Positions 39,029-47,855 of a DNA stretch of 64,000 nt are shown here, one piece after another. Below the pieces are notes generated by a model that made no database searches, had not been told where the DNA came from, and saw only the letters and a list, made by a program, of their open reading frames with translations. A program made the translations under genes and the position numbers. The stretch is taken from positions 19,882 through 83,881 of the forward strand of contig CABRDB010000020.1 in NCBI GenBank assembly GCA_902469555.1, given 5' to 3'. Position 1 is the first letter of the stretch. The number at the start of each line of letters is the position of its first letter. Origin of the DNA: an uncultured Collinsella sp. (lineage in GTDB: Bacteria > Actinomycetota > Coriobacteriia > Coriobacteriales > Coriobacteriaceae).

Positions 39029-39217
39029 TTAGGAGCGCGCAACCTTGCCGGACTTGAGGCAGGTGGAGCAAACGTTCATCTTGCGACGGTGACCATCGAC
39101 GACGACATAGACGCGCTGGATGTTGGGGCGGAACTTACGGTTGGTGACGCGGTGAGAGTGGCTGATGGAGCGACCGGCAACGGGGTGCTTACCGCAAACT
39201 TCGCAAACTTTGGACAT
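39029..39217 (-). CDS. rpmB: 50S ribosomal protein L28
   Basis: A 62-residue L28: MSKVCEVCGKHPVAGRSISHSHRVTNRKFRPNIQRV then CSTCLKSGKVARS. Two CxxC pairs (VCEVCGK and CSTC) are retained, so this is the zinc-binding (C+) form. I chose the ATG at 39217 with AGGAGGGTCAGTT in front; the longer frame to 39265 adds unrelated residues. It is monocistronic and divergent from the pyr operon. Confidence 0.96.
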   Translation of the reverse strand: MSKVCEVCGKHPVAGRSISHSHRVTNRKFRPNIQRVYVVVDGHRRKMNVCSTCLKSGKVARS

Positions 39218-39271
39218 AACTGACCCTCCTTGGGCGACAAACGAACATGTCGCGTTAACAAACAAGCCTGA

Positions 39272-39280
39272 ACTATAGCA
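39272..39280 (-). promoter_or_regulatory. Extended -10 promoter element of rpmB
   Basis: The minus strand reads TGCTATAGT, an extended -10 about 55 bases before the rpmB start. The -35 region is weak. Confidence 0.5.
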
Positions 39281-39508
39281 CAGAAGCAGCTCCCTGTGCG
39301 TAATCTACACAGAGATATTCCTCTTTTGGCGATAGTGCTCACGCCACGGCCCTGGACGTAGATCCGATTTGCGTGCAGCAGAGGGGATTATGCCAGCTCG
39401 TGCGCGCGTTTTCAAGCTCGTCCCACAAATATATATAGGTTTATGGAGCATTGGGCTCCGTTTACGGATTGCTCTGTATTTATGCTCGCAATTAAGCTCG
39501 AGGTTGGC
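39281..39508. other. Intergenic region between rpmB and the pyr promoter
   Basis: About 230 bases with no supported gene. The middle is AT-rich (ATATATATAGG near 39429), unlike the surrounding genes, and a short GGAGC/GCTCC inverted repeat lies near 39446. A possible -10 (TACACT, 39509-39514) for pyrR follows directly; its -35 is not clear. Confidence 0.4.
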
Positions 39509-39531
39509 TACACTATCCCTTGACCATTAAA

Positions 39532-39630
39532 GGGGTACGAGATACCCACATGGAATTACATTGCTGCCAAAGAGCAGCCCTTCCTGTGGGTGTCTGGTCC
39601 GCTTTGAGCGGTCGGGCATCTATTTTTTTG
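39532..39630 (+). promoter_or_regulatory. PyrR-type transcription attenuator in the pyr leader
   Basis: Three mutually exclusive hairpins are visible. (1) GGGTA/TACCC around CGAGA (39533-39547), the likely PyrR-binding anti-antiterminator. (2) An antiterminator, AGATACCCACA (39540-39550) with TGTGGGTGTCT (39585-39595), 11 pairs, capped by a GCTGC/GCAGC hairpin. (3) A terminator, GGTGTCTGG-T-CCGCT (39589-39603) with AGCGG-TCGGGCATC (39607-39620) followed by TATTTTTTT. Stem 1 takes the left arm of stem 2, and stem 2 takes the left arm of stem 3. This is the logic of PyrR attenuation: UMP-bound PyrR favours 1 and hence 3. Confidence 0.85.
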
Positions 39631-39656
39631 ACTGTGTCAGCAGTCAAGACATGTGA

Positions 39657-40253
<597 letters not shown>

Positions 40254-40257
40254 TACC

Positions 40258-41202
40258 GTGGCGTTCAACCATAAGCACCTGATCGACATTACCGAGTACT
40301 CCGAAGAGGATATCAAGCTCATCCTCGAGACCGCCAAGGCGTTCTCCGAGGTCAACGAGCGTGCCATCAAGAAGGTCCCCACGCTCAAGGGCAAGACCAT
40401 CGTCAACATGTTCAACGAGCCCTCGACGCGCACCCGCAGCTCCTTCGAGCTCGCCGAGAAGCGTCTTTCGGCCGACAGCCTCAACTTTGGCGGCTCTTCG
40501 ACCTCTACGGTCAAGGGCGAGAGCCTCGTCGACACCGTCGAGACCCTCAACGCCTATAAGATCGACTGCATCGTCGTGCGTGATAAGCACGCCGGCGCGC
40601 CCTACATCGTCACGCAGAACTCGCCCGCGAGCGTCATCTGCGCCGGTGACGGCAAGCACAACCACCCCACGCAGGCTCTGCTCGACCTGTATACCATCTG
40701 GGAGCACAAGGGTGACTTCCACGGTCTGAAGGTCGCCGTCGTCGGCGACATCTCCCACTCCCGCGTTTGCGGCTCGCTGATCCCCGCGTTGAAGATCATG
40801 GGCTGCGAGACCTACGCCGTCGCCCCCGGCACGCTGCTGCCGCCGGCGCCCGAGGTTCTGGGCTGCGACCACGTGACGAGCGACCTCGATTCCGTCCTGC
40901 CCGAGCTGGACGTCGTCTACATGCTGCGCGTGCAGCAGGAGCGCCTCGAGGGTGCCCCGTTCCCGACCATTCGTGAGTACCACAAGCTCTTCGGTCTGAC
41001 CAAGGACCGCGAGAAGCTCATGAAGCCCGATGCGATTATCTGCCACCCGGGCCCCATCAACCGCGGCGTCGAGTTCGACTCCTATATGGCCGACCACCCG
41101 CAACGCTCCGTCATCCTGGAGCAGGTCTACGCCGGTATCTGCGTGCGTATGGCTATCCTGTATCTGCTGCTTGGAGGTGCCGATAATGGCCTTGCTTCTT
41201 AA
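40258..41202 (+). CDS. pyrB: Aspartate carbamoyltransferase catalytic subunit
   Basis: PyrB makes carbamoyl-aspartate in UMP synthesis. The carbamoyl-phosphate motif MFNEPSTRTRSSFELAEKRL and HNHPTQALLDLYTIWEH-type segment (GDGKHNHPTQALLDLYT) are intact. The 314-residue length and the lack of a pyrI suggest an unregulated trimer or a PyrBC complex. GTG 40258 has GGGAGG 11 bases upstream; GTG 40246 overlaps that site and is less likely. It overlaps pyrC by 17 bases. Confidence 0.97.
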   Translation: MAFNHKHLIDITEYSEEDIKLILETAKAFSEVNERAIKKVPTLKGKTIVNMFNEPSTRTRSSFELAEKRLSADSLNFGGSSTSTVKGESLVDTVETLNAYKIDCIVVRDKHAGAPYIVTQNSPASVICAGDGKHNHPTQALLDLYTIWEHKGDFHGLKVAVVGDISHSRVCGSLIPALKIMGCETYAVAPGTLLPPAPEVLGCDHVTSDLDSVLPELDVVYMLRVQQERLEGAPFPTIREYHKLFGLTKDREKLMKPDAIICHPGPINRGVEFDSYMADHPQRSVILEQVYAGICVRMAILYLLLGGADNGLAS

Positions 41203-42475
41203 GAATGCCCACGTCGTCGACCCGTCCGTCGAGCTTGACGGTGTCGTTGACGTCCTGATTGACGGCGACAAGATCGCCGAGGTCGGCGAGAATCTCGCCG
41301 TCGAGGGAGCCGAGGTTCGCGACCTTTCCGGCAAGTACCTCGTCCCCGGCCTGGTGGATATGCACGTTCACCTTCGCGAGCCCGGCTACGAGGTCAAAGA
41401 GGACATCGAGAGCGGCACCCGCGCAGCTGCAAAGGGCGGCTTTACTGGCGTGTGCTCCATGCCCAACACCGATCCCGTTACCGATAACGGTACCGTCGTG
41501 GAGTTCGTTAAGTCCCGTGCTGCCGAGGTCGGTCACTGCCGCGTCTATCCGTCGGGCGCTATGACCCGCGGTCTTAAGGGCGAGGCCATGTCCGAGATGG
41601 GCGATATGGTCGCCCACGGCGCCGTCGCCTTCACCGACGACGGTCGCGGCGTGCAGGGCGCGGGTATGCTCCGTCGTTGCATGGACTACGGCAAGATGTT
41701 CGGCAAGGTCTTTATGAGCCACTGCCAGGACGAGGACCTGGTCGGCCATGGCCAGATCAACGAGGGCAAGGTCTCGACCCGTCTGGCTCTCGAGGGCTGG
41801 CCGGCTGCCGGCGAGGAGCTCCAGATCGCTCGCGACATCGAGATCGCCAAGCTGACCGGTGCCAAGCTGCACATCCAGCACATCTCCACCGCCCATGGCC
41901 TGGAGATCGTGCGTGCCGGTAAGGCCGCTGGCGTTCAGGTTACCTGCGAGGCCACCCCGCACCACATGTTCCTGACCGAGAACGACCTGGACGAGACCTA
42001 CAACACTTCGCTCAAGGTCAACCCGCCGCTGCGTACCGAGGAGGATGCCGAGGCCATCCGTCAGGGCGTCATCGACGGCACCGTCGACGTTATCGTCACC
42101 GATCACGCTCCCCACACCCCGTGGGAGAAGGCCCGCGAGTTCGAGCTTGCGCCCTTTGGCATGATCGGCCTCGAGACCTCGCTGTCGCTCGTACTCACCG
42201 AGCTGGTCAACACGGGCAAGATGAGCATGGGCCGTATGGTCGAGCTCATGGCCATCAAGCCGCGTGAGATCCTGGGCCTCGACCAGGTTCAGGTCAAGGC
42301 GGGCTCCGTTGCCGACCTGACCGTGTTCGACGCGTCCGCCACCTGGACGGTTGGCGAGGACGGTTACGAGTCGCGCGCCGAGAACTCCGGTTTCGCCGGC
42401 CGAACGCTTACCGGTCGTGCCACCGATGTGTTTGTCGGCGGTAAGCAGACGCTCGCCGACGGCTGCATCTGCTAG
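41186..42475 (+). CDS. pyrC: Dihydroorotase
   Basis: PyrC closes carbamoyl-aspartate to dihydroorotate. Metal-binding HxH lies in PGLVDMHVHLREPGYE near residue 60; the carboxylated Lys/His regions appear as KVFMSHCQDED, KLHIQHISTAHGLE and DVIVTDHAPHTPWEK. This is the type I (amidohydrolase, about 430-residue) form. ATG 41186 lies within pyrB and follows GGAGG; an in-frame start far upstream (41030) would be inside pyrB and is rejected. Confidence 0.97.
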   Translation: MALLLKNAHVVDPSVELDGVVDVLIDGDKIAEVGENLAVEGAEVRDLSGKYLVPGLVDMHVHLREPGYEVKEDIESGTRAAAKGGFTGVCSMPNTDPVTDNGTVVEFVKSRAAEVGHCRVYPSGAMTRGLKGEAMSEMGDMVAHGAVAFTDDGRGVQGAGMLRRCMDYGKMFGKVFMSHCQDEDLVGHGQINEGKVSTRLALEGWPAAGEELQIARDIEIAKLTGAKLHIQHISTAHGLEIVRAGKAAGVQVTCEATPHHMFLTENDLDETYNTSLKVNPPLRTEEDAEAIRQGVIDGTVDVIVTDHAPHTPWEKAREFELAPFGMIGLETSLSLVLTELVNTGKMSMGRMVELMAIKPREILGLDQVQVKAGSVADLTVFDASATWTVGEDGYESRAENSGFAGRTLTGRATDVFVGGKQTLADGCIC

Positions 42476-42495
42476 CATAGCCTTATCGCTTTTGT

Positions 42496-42524
42496 GCGCG
42501 GTGCCCTTGCGGTGCCGCGCTTTC
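42496..42524 (+). terminator. Hairpin between pyrC and pyrK, weak terminator or processing site
   Basis: GCGCGGTGCC / GGTGCCGCGC (10 pairs with two wobbles) around CTTGC, followed by TTTCTGTTC. Because pyrK, D and F continue the pathway, partial termination or mRNA processing seems more likely than a full stop. Confidence 0.45.
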
Positions 42525-42567
42525 TGTTCGTTTTGACCATGCAACCGCATGGGGGATTGGAGCGTCT

Positions 42568-43359
42568 ATGCCCACACCTTCCACTGCACGCATGCACGAC
42601 TTCGAGGTCGTCTCGAACCAGGAGATCGCCGATGGCATCTTCTCGCTCGTCATCTCGGCCCCCAAGCTTGCAAGTGCGCTCAAGCCCGGTCAGTTTGTGA
42701 ACATCGCCGTACCCGGCGATGCGTCCTCGCTGCTTCGCGTGCCCCTGAGCTACTACCGCGCCGACGCCGAGGCCGGCACCGTCGAGCTGTGGTACGCCGT
42801 CGTGGGCGACGATACCCGTCGTTTGTCCCAGATGGGCCCTGGCTCCACCTCTAACCTGCTGGGCCCCGGTGGCCGTGGCTGGATGGTACCCGAGGGCACC
42901 AGGAAGGCCCTGCTCGTCGCCGGTGGCATCGGTGTTCCGCCCGTGCTGTGCCTTGCCGACAAGCTTGCCGAGCAGGGTGTGGCCGTCGACGTGTGCCTGG
43001 GCTTTGGCACCGCGTCCAAGGCCGTGGGTGTCGATGAGTTCCGCGCGCTGGGCGCCACGGTCAACGTTTGCACCGACGACGGCTCGCTCGGCACGCACGG
43101 TTTTTGCACCGACCCGGCAGCCGAGCTGCTCGGCGAGGGCGGCTACGACTACGTAGCCAGCTGCGGTCCCGCCGTCATGATGAAGAAAGTCGCCGCCGCT
43201 GCCGCTGAGGCCAGTGTGTACTGTGAGGTGTCGCTCGAGCGCATGATGAGCTGTGGCTTTGGCGCCTGCAACACCTGCAATGTCGAGACGGTTGACGGTA
43301 TGAAGGGCGCCTGCATGTGCGGCCCCGTGTTCGATGCTTCCAAGGTGGTGGTCTTCTAG
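42568..43359 (+). CDS. pyrK: Dihydroorotate dehydrogenase B electron transfer subunit
   Basis: PyrK is the FAD/[2Fe-2S] subunit passing electrons from PyrD to NAD. The 263-residue protein has a ferredoxin-reductase fold (FVNIAVPGDASSLLRVPLSYYR for FAD, VAGGIGVPPVLCLADKL for NAD) and the cluster motif SCGFGACNTCNV with a further Cys in GACMCGP. The ATG is 92 bases after pyrC. It is directly followed by its partner pyrD. Confidence 0.96.
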   Translation: MPTPSTARMHDFEVVSNQEIADGIFSLVISAPKLASALKPGQFVNIAVPGDASSLLRVPLSYYRADAEAGTVELWYAVVGDDTRRLSQMGPGSTSNLLGPGGRGWMVPEGTRKALLVAGGIGVPPVLCLADKLAEQGVAVDVCLGFGTASKAVGVDEFRALGATVNVCTDDGSLGTHGFCTDPAAELLGEGGYDYVASCGPAVMMKKVAAAAAEASVYCEVSLERMMSCGFGACNTCNVETVDGMKGACMCGPVFDASKVVVF

Positions 43360-44282
43360 TGGGTACCGTGAACATGGCCGTCGATTTCGGCGGCGTCAAG
43401 ATGCAGAACCCCATCAACACCGCAGCCGGTACCTTTGGCTACGGTTGGCAGTTCCAGAACTTCTTTGATGTTTCCCAGCTGGGCGCCATCACCACCAAGG
43501 GTTGCGCAGCCGAGCCCTGGCCCGGCAATCCCGCGCCCCGCATGGCCGAGATCCCCGGCGGTATGATCAACTCCGTGGGCCTTCAGAACCCCGGCGTGGC
43601 CGCCTTTGCCCGCGAGTCCGGCCCGTGGCTCGAGCAACTGTCCAAGGACGGTTGCCAGGTCATCTGTCAGGTTGCCGGCCACTCCGTTGACGAGTTTGTG
43701 CGCGCGCTCGAGATGTATGTCGAGCTATGCCCCTGGGCTGCCGGCTACGAGATCAACGTGAGCTGCCCCAACATCGCCGCCGGCGGTGCCGCCATGGGCT
43801 CTACGCCCGAGGGCGCCTCTTCCGTTATGGCTGCCTGCCGCAAGGTGACCGATAAGCCGCTGTTCGTGAAGATGGCGCCGGTCAACGTCGCCGAGATCGC
43901 CAAGGCCCTCGAAGCCGCCGGCGCCGACGGCCTTTCGGTCATTAACTCCATCCAGGGCATGGCCATCGACGTCCATACCCGCAAGTCCCGCGTGGCAAAG
44001 CCCAAGGGCGGCCTTTCGGGCCCGCTGTGCCACCACATCGCCGTGCGCATGGTCTGGGAGGTCGCCCAGGCCGTCGATATCCCCATCAACGGTGTCGGCG
44101 GTGTCATGACCGGCGAGGATGCGGCCGAGTTTATCCTGGCCGGTGCCACCTGCGTGTCGGTTGGCATGGCCAACTTCGTCGATCCGTGCGCTTCGCTCAA
44201 GATCGCGCATGAGCTCGAGGCCTGGGCCGAGTCCCAGGGCGTAAAGGACATCAACGAGCTGGTAGGTGCTTTCGAATGCTAG
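43359..44282 (+). CDS. pyrD: Dihydroorotate dehydrogenase, class 1B (NAD-linked)
   Basis: PyrD oxidises dihydroorotate to orotate. FMN and substrate residues appear as NPINTAAGTFGYG, ITTKGCAAEPWPGNPAPR, EINVSCPN (catalytic Cys) and GVGGVMTGEDAAEFILAGA. The adjacent pyrK makes this the 1B heterotetramer, suitable for an anaerobe. The GTG at 43359 overlaps the pyrK stop; GTG 43368 or ATG 43374 are other possible starts. It overlaps pyrF by 7 bases. Confidence 0.96.
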   Translation: MGTVNMAVDFGGVKMQNPINTAAGTFGYGWQFQNFFDVSQLGAITTKGCAAEPWPGNPAPRMAEIPGGMINSVGLQNPGVAAFARESGPWLEQLSKDGCQVICQVAGHSVDEFVRALEMYVELCPWAAGYEINVSCPNIAAGGAAMGSTPEGASSVMAACRKVTDKPLFVKMAPVNVAEIAKALEAAGADGLSVINSIQGMAIDVHTRKSRVAKPKGGLSGPLCHHIAVRMVWEVAQAVDIPINGVGGVMTGEDAAEFILAGATCVSVGMANFVDPCASLKIAHELEAWAESQGVKDINELVGAFEC

Positions 44283-44992
44283 AGACCGATGCCCGCGACC
44301 GCGTAATCGTCGCCCTCGACTGCGATCGTGAGCGTGCGCTCGAGCTCGCCCACGAGCTTTCGGGCCATGCCGCCTGGCTTAAGGTTGGTATGACGCTCTA
44401 TTACGCTGAGGGCCCCGAGATCGTCAAGACCTTTAAGGACCTGGGCTTTAAGGTCTTCCTTGACCTTAAGTTCCATGATATTCCGCATCAGGTTCGCGGT
44501 GCCGCCCGTTCGGCCTCGCTTGCCGGTGCCGACCTGCTCTCGGTTCACGGCTTGGGTTCGGGCGCCATGCTCGCTGCCTGCCGCGAGGGTGCCGAGGAGG
44601 CGCGCGAGGACCGCGCCAAGCTCGTCGCCATCACCGTGCTCACGAGCATGAATCAGGATGCCTTGAGCGAGATCGGCGTCGAGTCGCCCGTGGCCGAGGA
44701 GGCCGCCCGCCTGGCAAAGCTCGCTCAGGCCAACGGCATCGATGGCATTGTGTGCTCGCCGATGGAAGCTCACGACATGCGTGAGCTGCTGGGCCCTGAT
44801 GCCCTGATCGTGACTCCGGGTGTGCGTCCGGTGGGTGCCGCCCTTGGTGACCAGTCCCGCGTGGCGACGCCTTCCCAGGCTATCGAGCGCGGTGCGAGCC
44901 ACATTGTGGTGGGCCGTCCCATCACCGGCGCCGACGATCCGGTTGCCGCCTTTGACGCCATCGTCGCCGAGCTGGTCGAAAACGTCGCCTAA
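44276..44992 (+). CDS. pyrF: Orotidine 5'-phosphate decarboxylase
   Basis: PyrF gives UMP. The catalytic Lys-Asp-Lys-Asp network is in VFLDLKFHDIPHQV near residue 62; VTPGVRPVG and GASHIVVGRPIT near the C-terminus bind phosphate. Length 238 is standard for the short bacterial form. It ends the operon; carA, carB and pyrE are not in this window. Confidence 0.97.
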   Translation: MLETDARDRVIVALDCDRERALELAHELSGHAAWLKVGMTLYYAEGPEIVKTFKDLGFKVFLDLKFHDIPHQVRGAARSASLAGADLLSVHGLGSGAMLAACREGAEEAREDRAKLVAITVLTSMNQDALSEIGVESPVAEEAARLAKLAQANGIDGIVCSPMEAHDMRELLGPDALIVTPGVRPVGAALGDQSRVATPSQAIERGASHIVVGRPITGADDPVAAFDAIVAELVENVA

Positions 44993-45037
44993 AAGATTCC
45001 CCTAAGTCACCACTTTTGGGTCTCATTATCACAAAAT

Positions 45038-45095
45038 AGCCCCTGTGCCTGCGTAAACTTTCCCATCCTTTGTGTGGAATCGCAGGTCAGGGGCT
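45038..45095 (+). other. Long hairpin downstream of pyrF
   Basis: AGCCCCTGTGCCTGCG pairs with CGCAGGTCAGGGGCT (about 14 pairs with a small bulge) around a 27-base loop. No T-run follows. It lies 45 bases past the pyrF stop and before the mihF promoter. It could end the pyr transcript, or be part of a small structured RNA or a dispersed repeat. Confidence 0.45.
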
Positions 45096-45114
45096 TAACT
45101 TTGGGCGCAGTATA

Positions 45115-45143
45115 TTGCACTTTTTGCGGGTATCGTCTAACCT
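45115..45143 (+). promoter_or_regulatory. Promoter of mihF-gmk-rpoZ-thiI
   Basis: TTGCAC (45115-45120), 17-base spacer, TAACCT (45138-45143). The leader would be about 80 bases. Confidence 0.6.
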
Positions 45144-45158
45144 ATGGAGCCGCGATTG

Positions 45159-45190
45159 GGCATTTTGTACGTTCTACGTGCTAAAATGCC
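45159..45190 (+). promoter_or_regulatory. Hairpin in the mihF leader
   Basis: GGCATTTT-GTACG pairs with CGTGC-T-AAAATGCC (13 pairs with one bulge and a wobble) around TTCTA. It lies 41 bases before the mihF start in the predicted 5' untranslated region, or it may act at the DNA level as an IHF-family autoregulatory site. Confidence 0.4.
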
Positions 45191-45231
45191 AATTATTGAA
45201 TCAGATATAACCCAACTATTTGGAGGTACGA

Positions 45232-45540
45232 ATGGCACTCCCTCAGCTTACCGATGAGCAGCGTAAGCAGGCTCTTGAGAAGGCTGCTGCCGCACGTCAC
45301 GCCCGCGCTGAGCTTCGCGAGCAGATCAAGAAGGGCGAGAAGTCCCTCGAGTCCGTGCTCAACTCCGATGACCCCATCGCTTCCCGCATGAAGGTTTCCA
45401 CCCTCATCGAGTCTCTTCCTGGTTATGGCAAGGCCAAGGCCGCCAAGATCATGGAGGAGCTTGGTATCTCCGCTACCCGTCGCGTCCAGGGCCTCGGCGT
45501 CCGTCAGCGCGAGCAGCTCCTCGAGCAGCTGACCAAATAA
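45232..45540 (+). CDS. mihF: Integration host factor, actinobacterial type (mIHF)
   Basis: mIHF is a small nucleoid protein unrelated to proteobacterial IHF. The 102-residue protein has a helical N-terminus (LTDEQRKQALEKAAAARHARAELR) and the helix-two-turn-helix part SLPGYGKAKAAKIMEELGIS then RRVQGLGVRQREQLL, matching the actinobacterial family. The conserved order mihF-gmk-rpoZ is an actinobacterial marker and supports the host assignment. ATG 45232 follows TTTGGAGGTACGA. Confidence 0.95.
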   Translation: MALPQLTDEQRKQALEKAAAARHARAELREQIKKGEKSLESVLNSDDPIASRMKVSTLIESLPGYGKAKAAKIMEELGISATRRVQGLGVRQREQLLEQLTK

Positions 45541-46110
45541 GTGAGCGCTCAGGATTCCAAGCTCTTTGTGATTTCTGGACCGTCAGGCGCAGGGAAGGGT
45601 ACGCTCGTCACTCGTGTGCGCGAGCGCCGCTCGAACCTGGGCCTGACGGTTTCGGCTACCACGCGAGCACCACGCAAAGGTGAGGTCGACGGCGTCAACT
45701 ACTTTTTTCTGACGCGCGAGGAGTTCGACCGCCGCGTGGCAAACGGTGAGTTTGTTGAGTGGGCCGAGGTCCACGGTAACTGCTACGGCACGTTGGTGAG
45801 CGAGGTCACATCCAAGCTCGCCTCTGGCGCATCTCTGATTTTGGAGATCGATGTCCAGGGCGCCCTGCAGGTGAAGGAGCGTTTCCCCGAGGCCGTGTTG
45901 ATCTTTATCAAGCCGCCTTCGCTTGAGGTACTCCGCGAGCGCCTGGTCGGTCGCGGTACCGAGACGCCCGAGACGATTGAGCTGCGTATGGCAAACGCCG
46001 CCGATGAGCTTGCCCTTGCCGACCGCTACGACGACGTCGTGGTTAATGACGATCTCGACCGCGCGACCGATGAGCTCGTTCGCGTTCTCGATATGCATGA
46101 AAGGATCTGA
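45541..46110 (+). CDS. gmk: Guanylate kinase
   Basis: Gmk phosphorylates GMP to GDP. P-loop SGPSGAGKGTLVTRV begins at about residue 12; the GMP-binding STTRAPRKGEVDGVNYFF segment (here SATTRAPRKGEVDG) and LILEIDVQGALQVK follow. Length 189 is normal. The GTG start follows the mihF stop without a gap. Confidence 0.97.
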   Translation: MSAQDSKLFVISGPSGAGKGTLVTRVRERRSNLGLTVSATTRAPRKGEVDGVNYFFLTREEFDRRVANGEFVEWAEVHGNCYGTLVSEVTSKLASGASLILEIDVQGALQVKERFPEAVLIFIKPPSLEVLRERLVGRGTETPETIELRMANAADELALADRYDDVVVNDDLDRATDELVRVLDMHERI

Positions 46111-46115
46111 GGTCC

Positions 46116-46397
46116 GTGTCCGTTGTAAAGCCTTGCATTGACGATCTTCTGGAGAAGACCGATCACAACCGCTTCCTGCTCGCTTCGCTTGCCTCCAAGC
46201 GCGCCTGCGACATCAATAGCATGCTGCGTGGCCAGCACAACCGCGTGCTTGCCGTCCAGGATGTCGATGACATCACCATCGGGCTTTCCGGTGCCGACAC
46301 CATCTCGATGGCTATGGACGAGATTGTCGACGGCGACATCTCTTACGACGAGGCCCGTTACGAGAAGGCGCTCGGCCACAAGGTTGCTGAAGCCTAA
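46116..46397 (+). CDS. rpoZ: RNA polymerase omega subunit
   Basis: A 93-residue omega subunit that helps assemble RNA polymerase. PCIDDLLEKTDHNRFLLASLASKRACDINSM matches the conserved helical region (the usual YxLV..AAxRARQI). GTG 46116 follows AAAGGATCTGAGG. The position after gmk is conserved. Confidence 0.92.
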   Translation: MSVVKPCIDDLLEKTDHNRFLLASLASKRACDINSMLRGQHNRVLAVQDVDDITIGLSGADTISMAMDEIVDGDISYDEARYEKALGHKVAEA

Positions 46398-47642
46398 ATG
46401 GCGGCTCGCGTCTGCCTGGTCCACTATCACGAGGTTGGACTGAAGGGTAAGAACCGCGCACATTTTGAGCATATCCTCATGGACAACATCAAGGCGGCCT
46501 TGGCCGCCTTTTCCGTGAATGCCGTGTCTCGAATTTCCGGTTATATCCTCGTGACCTTTAACGAGCATCAGGCCGACGAGGCGGCGCGTGTCATTCGCAC
46601 CGTTCCCGGCGTTGCTCGCGTGTCTTTGGCGTATCATACCAATCGCGACCCTCAGGAGTACTGTGCCGCCGCCGTGAAGGCGCTGCGCGAGTTTGGTTCC
46701 TTCGATTCGTTTAAGGTGCACGCCAAGCGCTCCAATACCGACTATGAGCTCACCTCGATTGACATCAACCGTCAGGTGGGCGAGGTGTTGTGTGAGGCCT
46801 TCCCCGATAAAAAGGTTCAAATGCACGACCCCGATGCGATGGTGCACGTACTGGTGGTCCAGGGTAGCGTTTATGTGTACGCGCGCTCCGAGCGCGGCGT
46901 GGGCGGTCTGCCGGTGGGATCTGCCGGCAAGGTCGTGACGCTGCTGTCGTCGGGCATCGATTCTCCGGTAGCGACCTGGATGCTCGCGCGTCGCGGCGCG
47001 GTGTGCGTGCCGGTACATTTCTCCGGTCGTCCGCAGACGCCCGACACGAGCGAGTATTTGGTGCAGGACATCATCCGTGCGCTTGAGCCGGGTGTCCAGA
47101 TCGGCCGCCTGTACGTGGTGCCGTTTGGCGACTGCCAGCGTGAGATTTCGGTCACCTGTCCCAGCAACCTGCGCGTGATCATGTATCGCCGCATTATGTA
47201 TTCGGTTGCCGAGCGCATTGCACACATCGAGGGCGCCAAGGCCATCGTGACGGGCGAATCGCTTGGACAGGTTGCCTCCCAAACGCTTGAGAATATCATG
47301 GCCGTCAACGAGGCCGTGAAGATCCCCGTGTTCCGTCCTCTCATCGGTTCGGACAAGCAGGAGATCATTGCGCGTGCCGAGGAGATCGGTACGTTCGATA
47401 TCTCGACTGAGGCCGCTCCCGACTGCTGCACGCTGTTTATGCCGCGTCGTCCCGAGACGCACGCTAAACTCGATGCCGTGCATGAGGCCTGGGAGTTGTT
47501 CGATCACGAGGAGATGATCGAGCGCCTACTCAAGCAGACCGAGTACATCGACTTCGAAAGCAACACGTATAAGGCCCCTAAGACCTTAAAACGCAAACAT
47601 TCGGAGCTTGCTCCGCGTGAGATTTACCAAGATCACGAGTAA
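46398..47642 (+). CDS. thiI: tRNA 4-thiouridine synthase ThiI
   Basis: ThiI transfers sulfur to U8 of tRNA and, in some bacteria, to the thiamine thiazole. The 414-residue protein has a ferredoxin-like and THUMP N-terminus (RISGYILVTFNEHQADEAARVI), PP-loop LLSSGIDSPVATWMLARRG near residue 180, and DCCTLFMPRRPETHAKL. There is no C-terminal rhodanese domain, so another sulfur carrier route, as in Bacillus, is likely. It starts directly after the rpoZ stop; no nifS/iscS gene is adjacent. Confidence 0.95.
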   Translation: MAARVCLVHYHEVGLKGKNRAHFEHILMDNIKAALAAFSVNAVSRISGYILVTFNEHQADEAARVIRTVPGVARVSLAYHTNRDPQEYCAAAVKALREFGSFDSFKVHAKRSNTDYELTSIDINRQVGEVLCEAFPDKKVQMHDPDAMVHVLVVQGSVYVYARSERGVGGLPVGSAGKVVTLLSSGIDSPVATWMLARRGAVCVPVHFSGRPQTPDTSEYLVQDIIRALEPGVQIGRLYVVPFGDCQREISVTCPSNLRVIMYRRIMYSVAERIAHIEGAKAIVTGESLGQVASQTLENIMAVNEAVKIPVFRPLIGSDKQEIIARAEEIGTFDISTEAAPDCCTLFMPRRPETHAKLDAVHEAWELFDHEEMIERLLKQTEYIDFESNTYKAPKTLKRKHSELAPREIYQDHE

Positions 47643-47652
47643 ATTTGTGCAT

Positions 47653-47685
47653 AGACCGACGATGCGCCTGCATCGTCGGTCTTTT
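47653..47685 (+). terminator. Intrinsic terminator of mihF-thiI
   Basis: A perfect 13-pair stem AGACCGACGATGC / GCATCGTCGGTCT with a 4-base loop, followed by TTTGC. Confidence 0.85.
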
Positions 47686-47786
47686 GCTATCTGGGCTTTT
47701 TGCGGCTAAGTGTTCATTTGCTGACGTGTGCCTGAATAAATGGACAGATTTGTGCAAGGTTTTGGTCGGTATTTGGTTTGACCGCT

Positions 47787-47798
47787 AAAACCGGTTTT
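47787..47798. promoter_or_regulatory. 12-base perfect palindrome upstream of comEA
   Basis: AAAACCGGTTTT lies 58 bases before comEA. The same GGTTTT/AAAACC elements can also form an RNA hairpin from 47758 to 47792. A regulator-binding site for the competence operon is possible; no clear promoter was found in the 200-base gap. Confidence 0.35.
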
Positions 47799-47855
47799 GG
47801 AGCGTGGCTGTTGCAGGGCTCCTTTCCTGACACGATGTTGTTGGGAGGTTTTGCT

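Noticed and set aside
41030-41185. Extended pyrC start inside pyrB
   Set aside because: The extra 52 residues overlap pyrB completely and lie upstream of a well-placed GGAGG and ATG at 41186.
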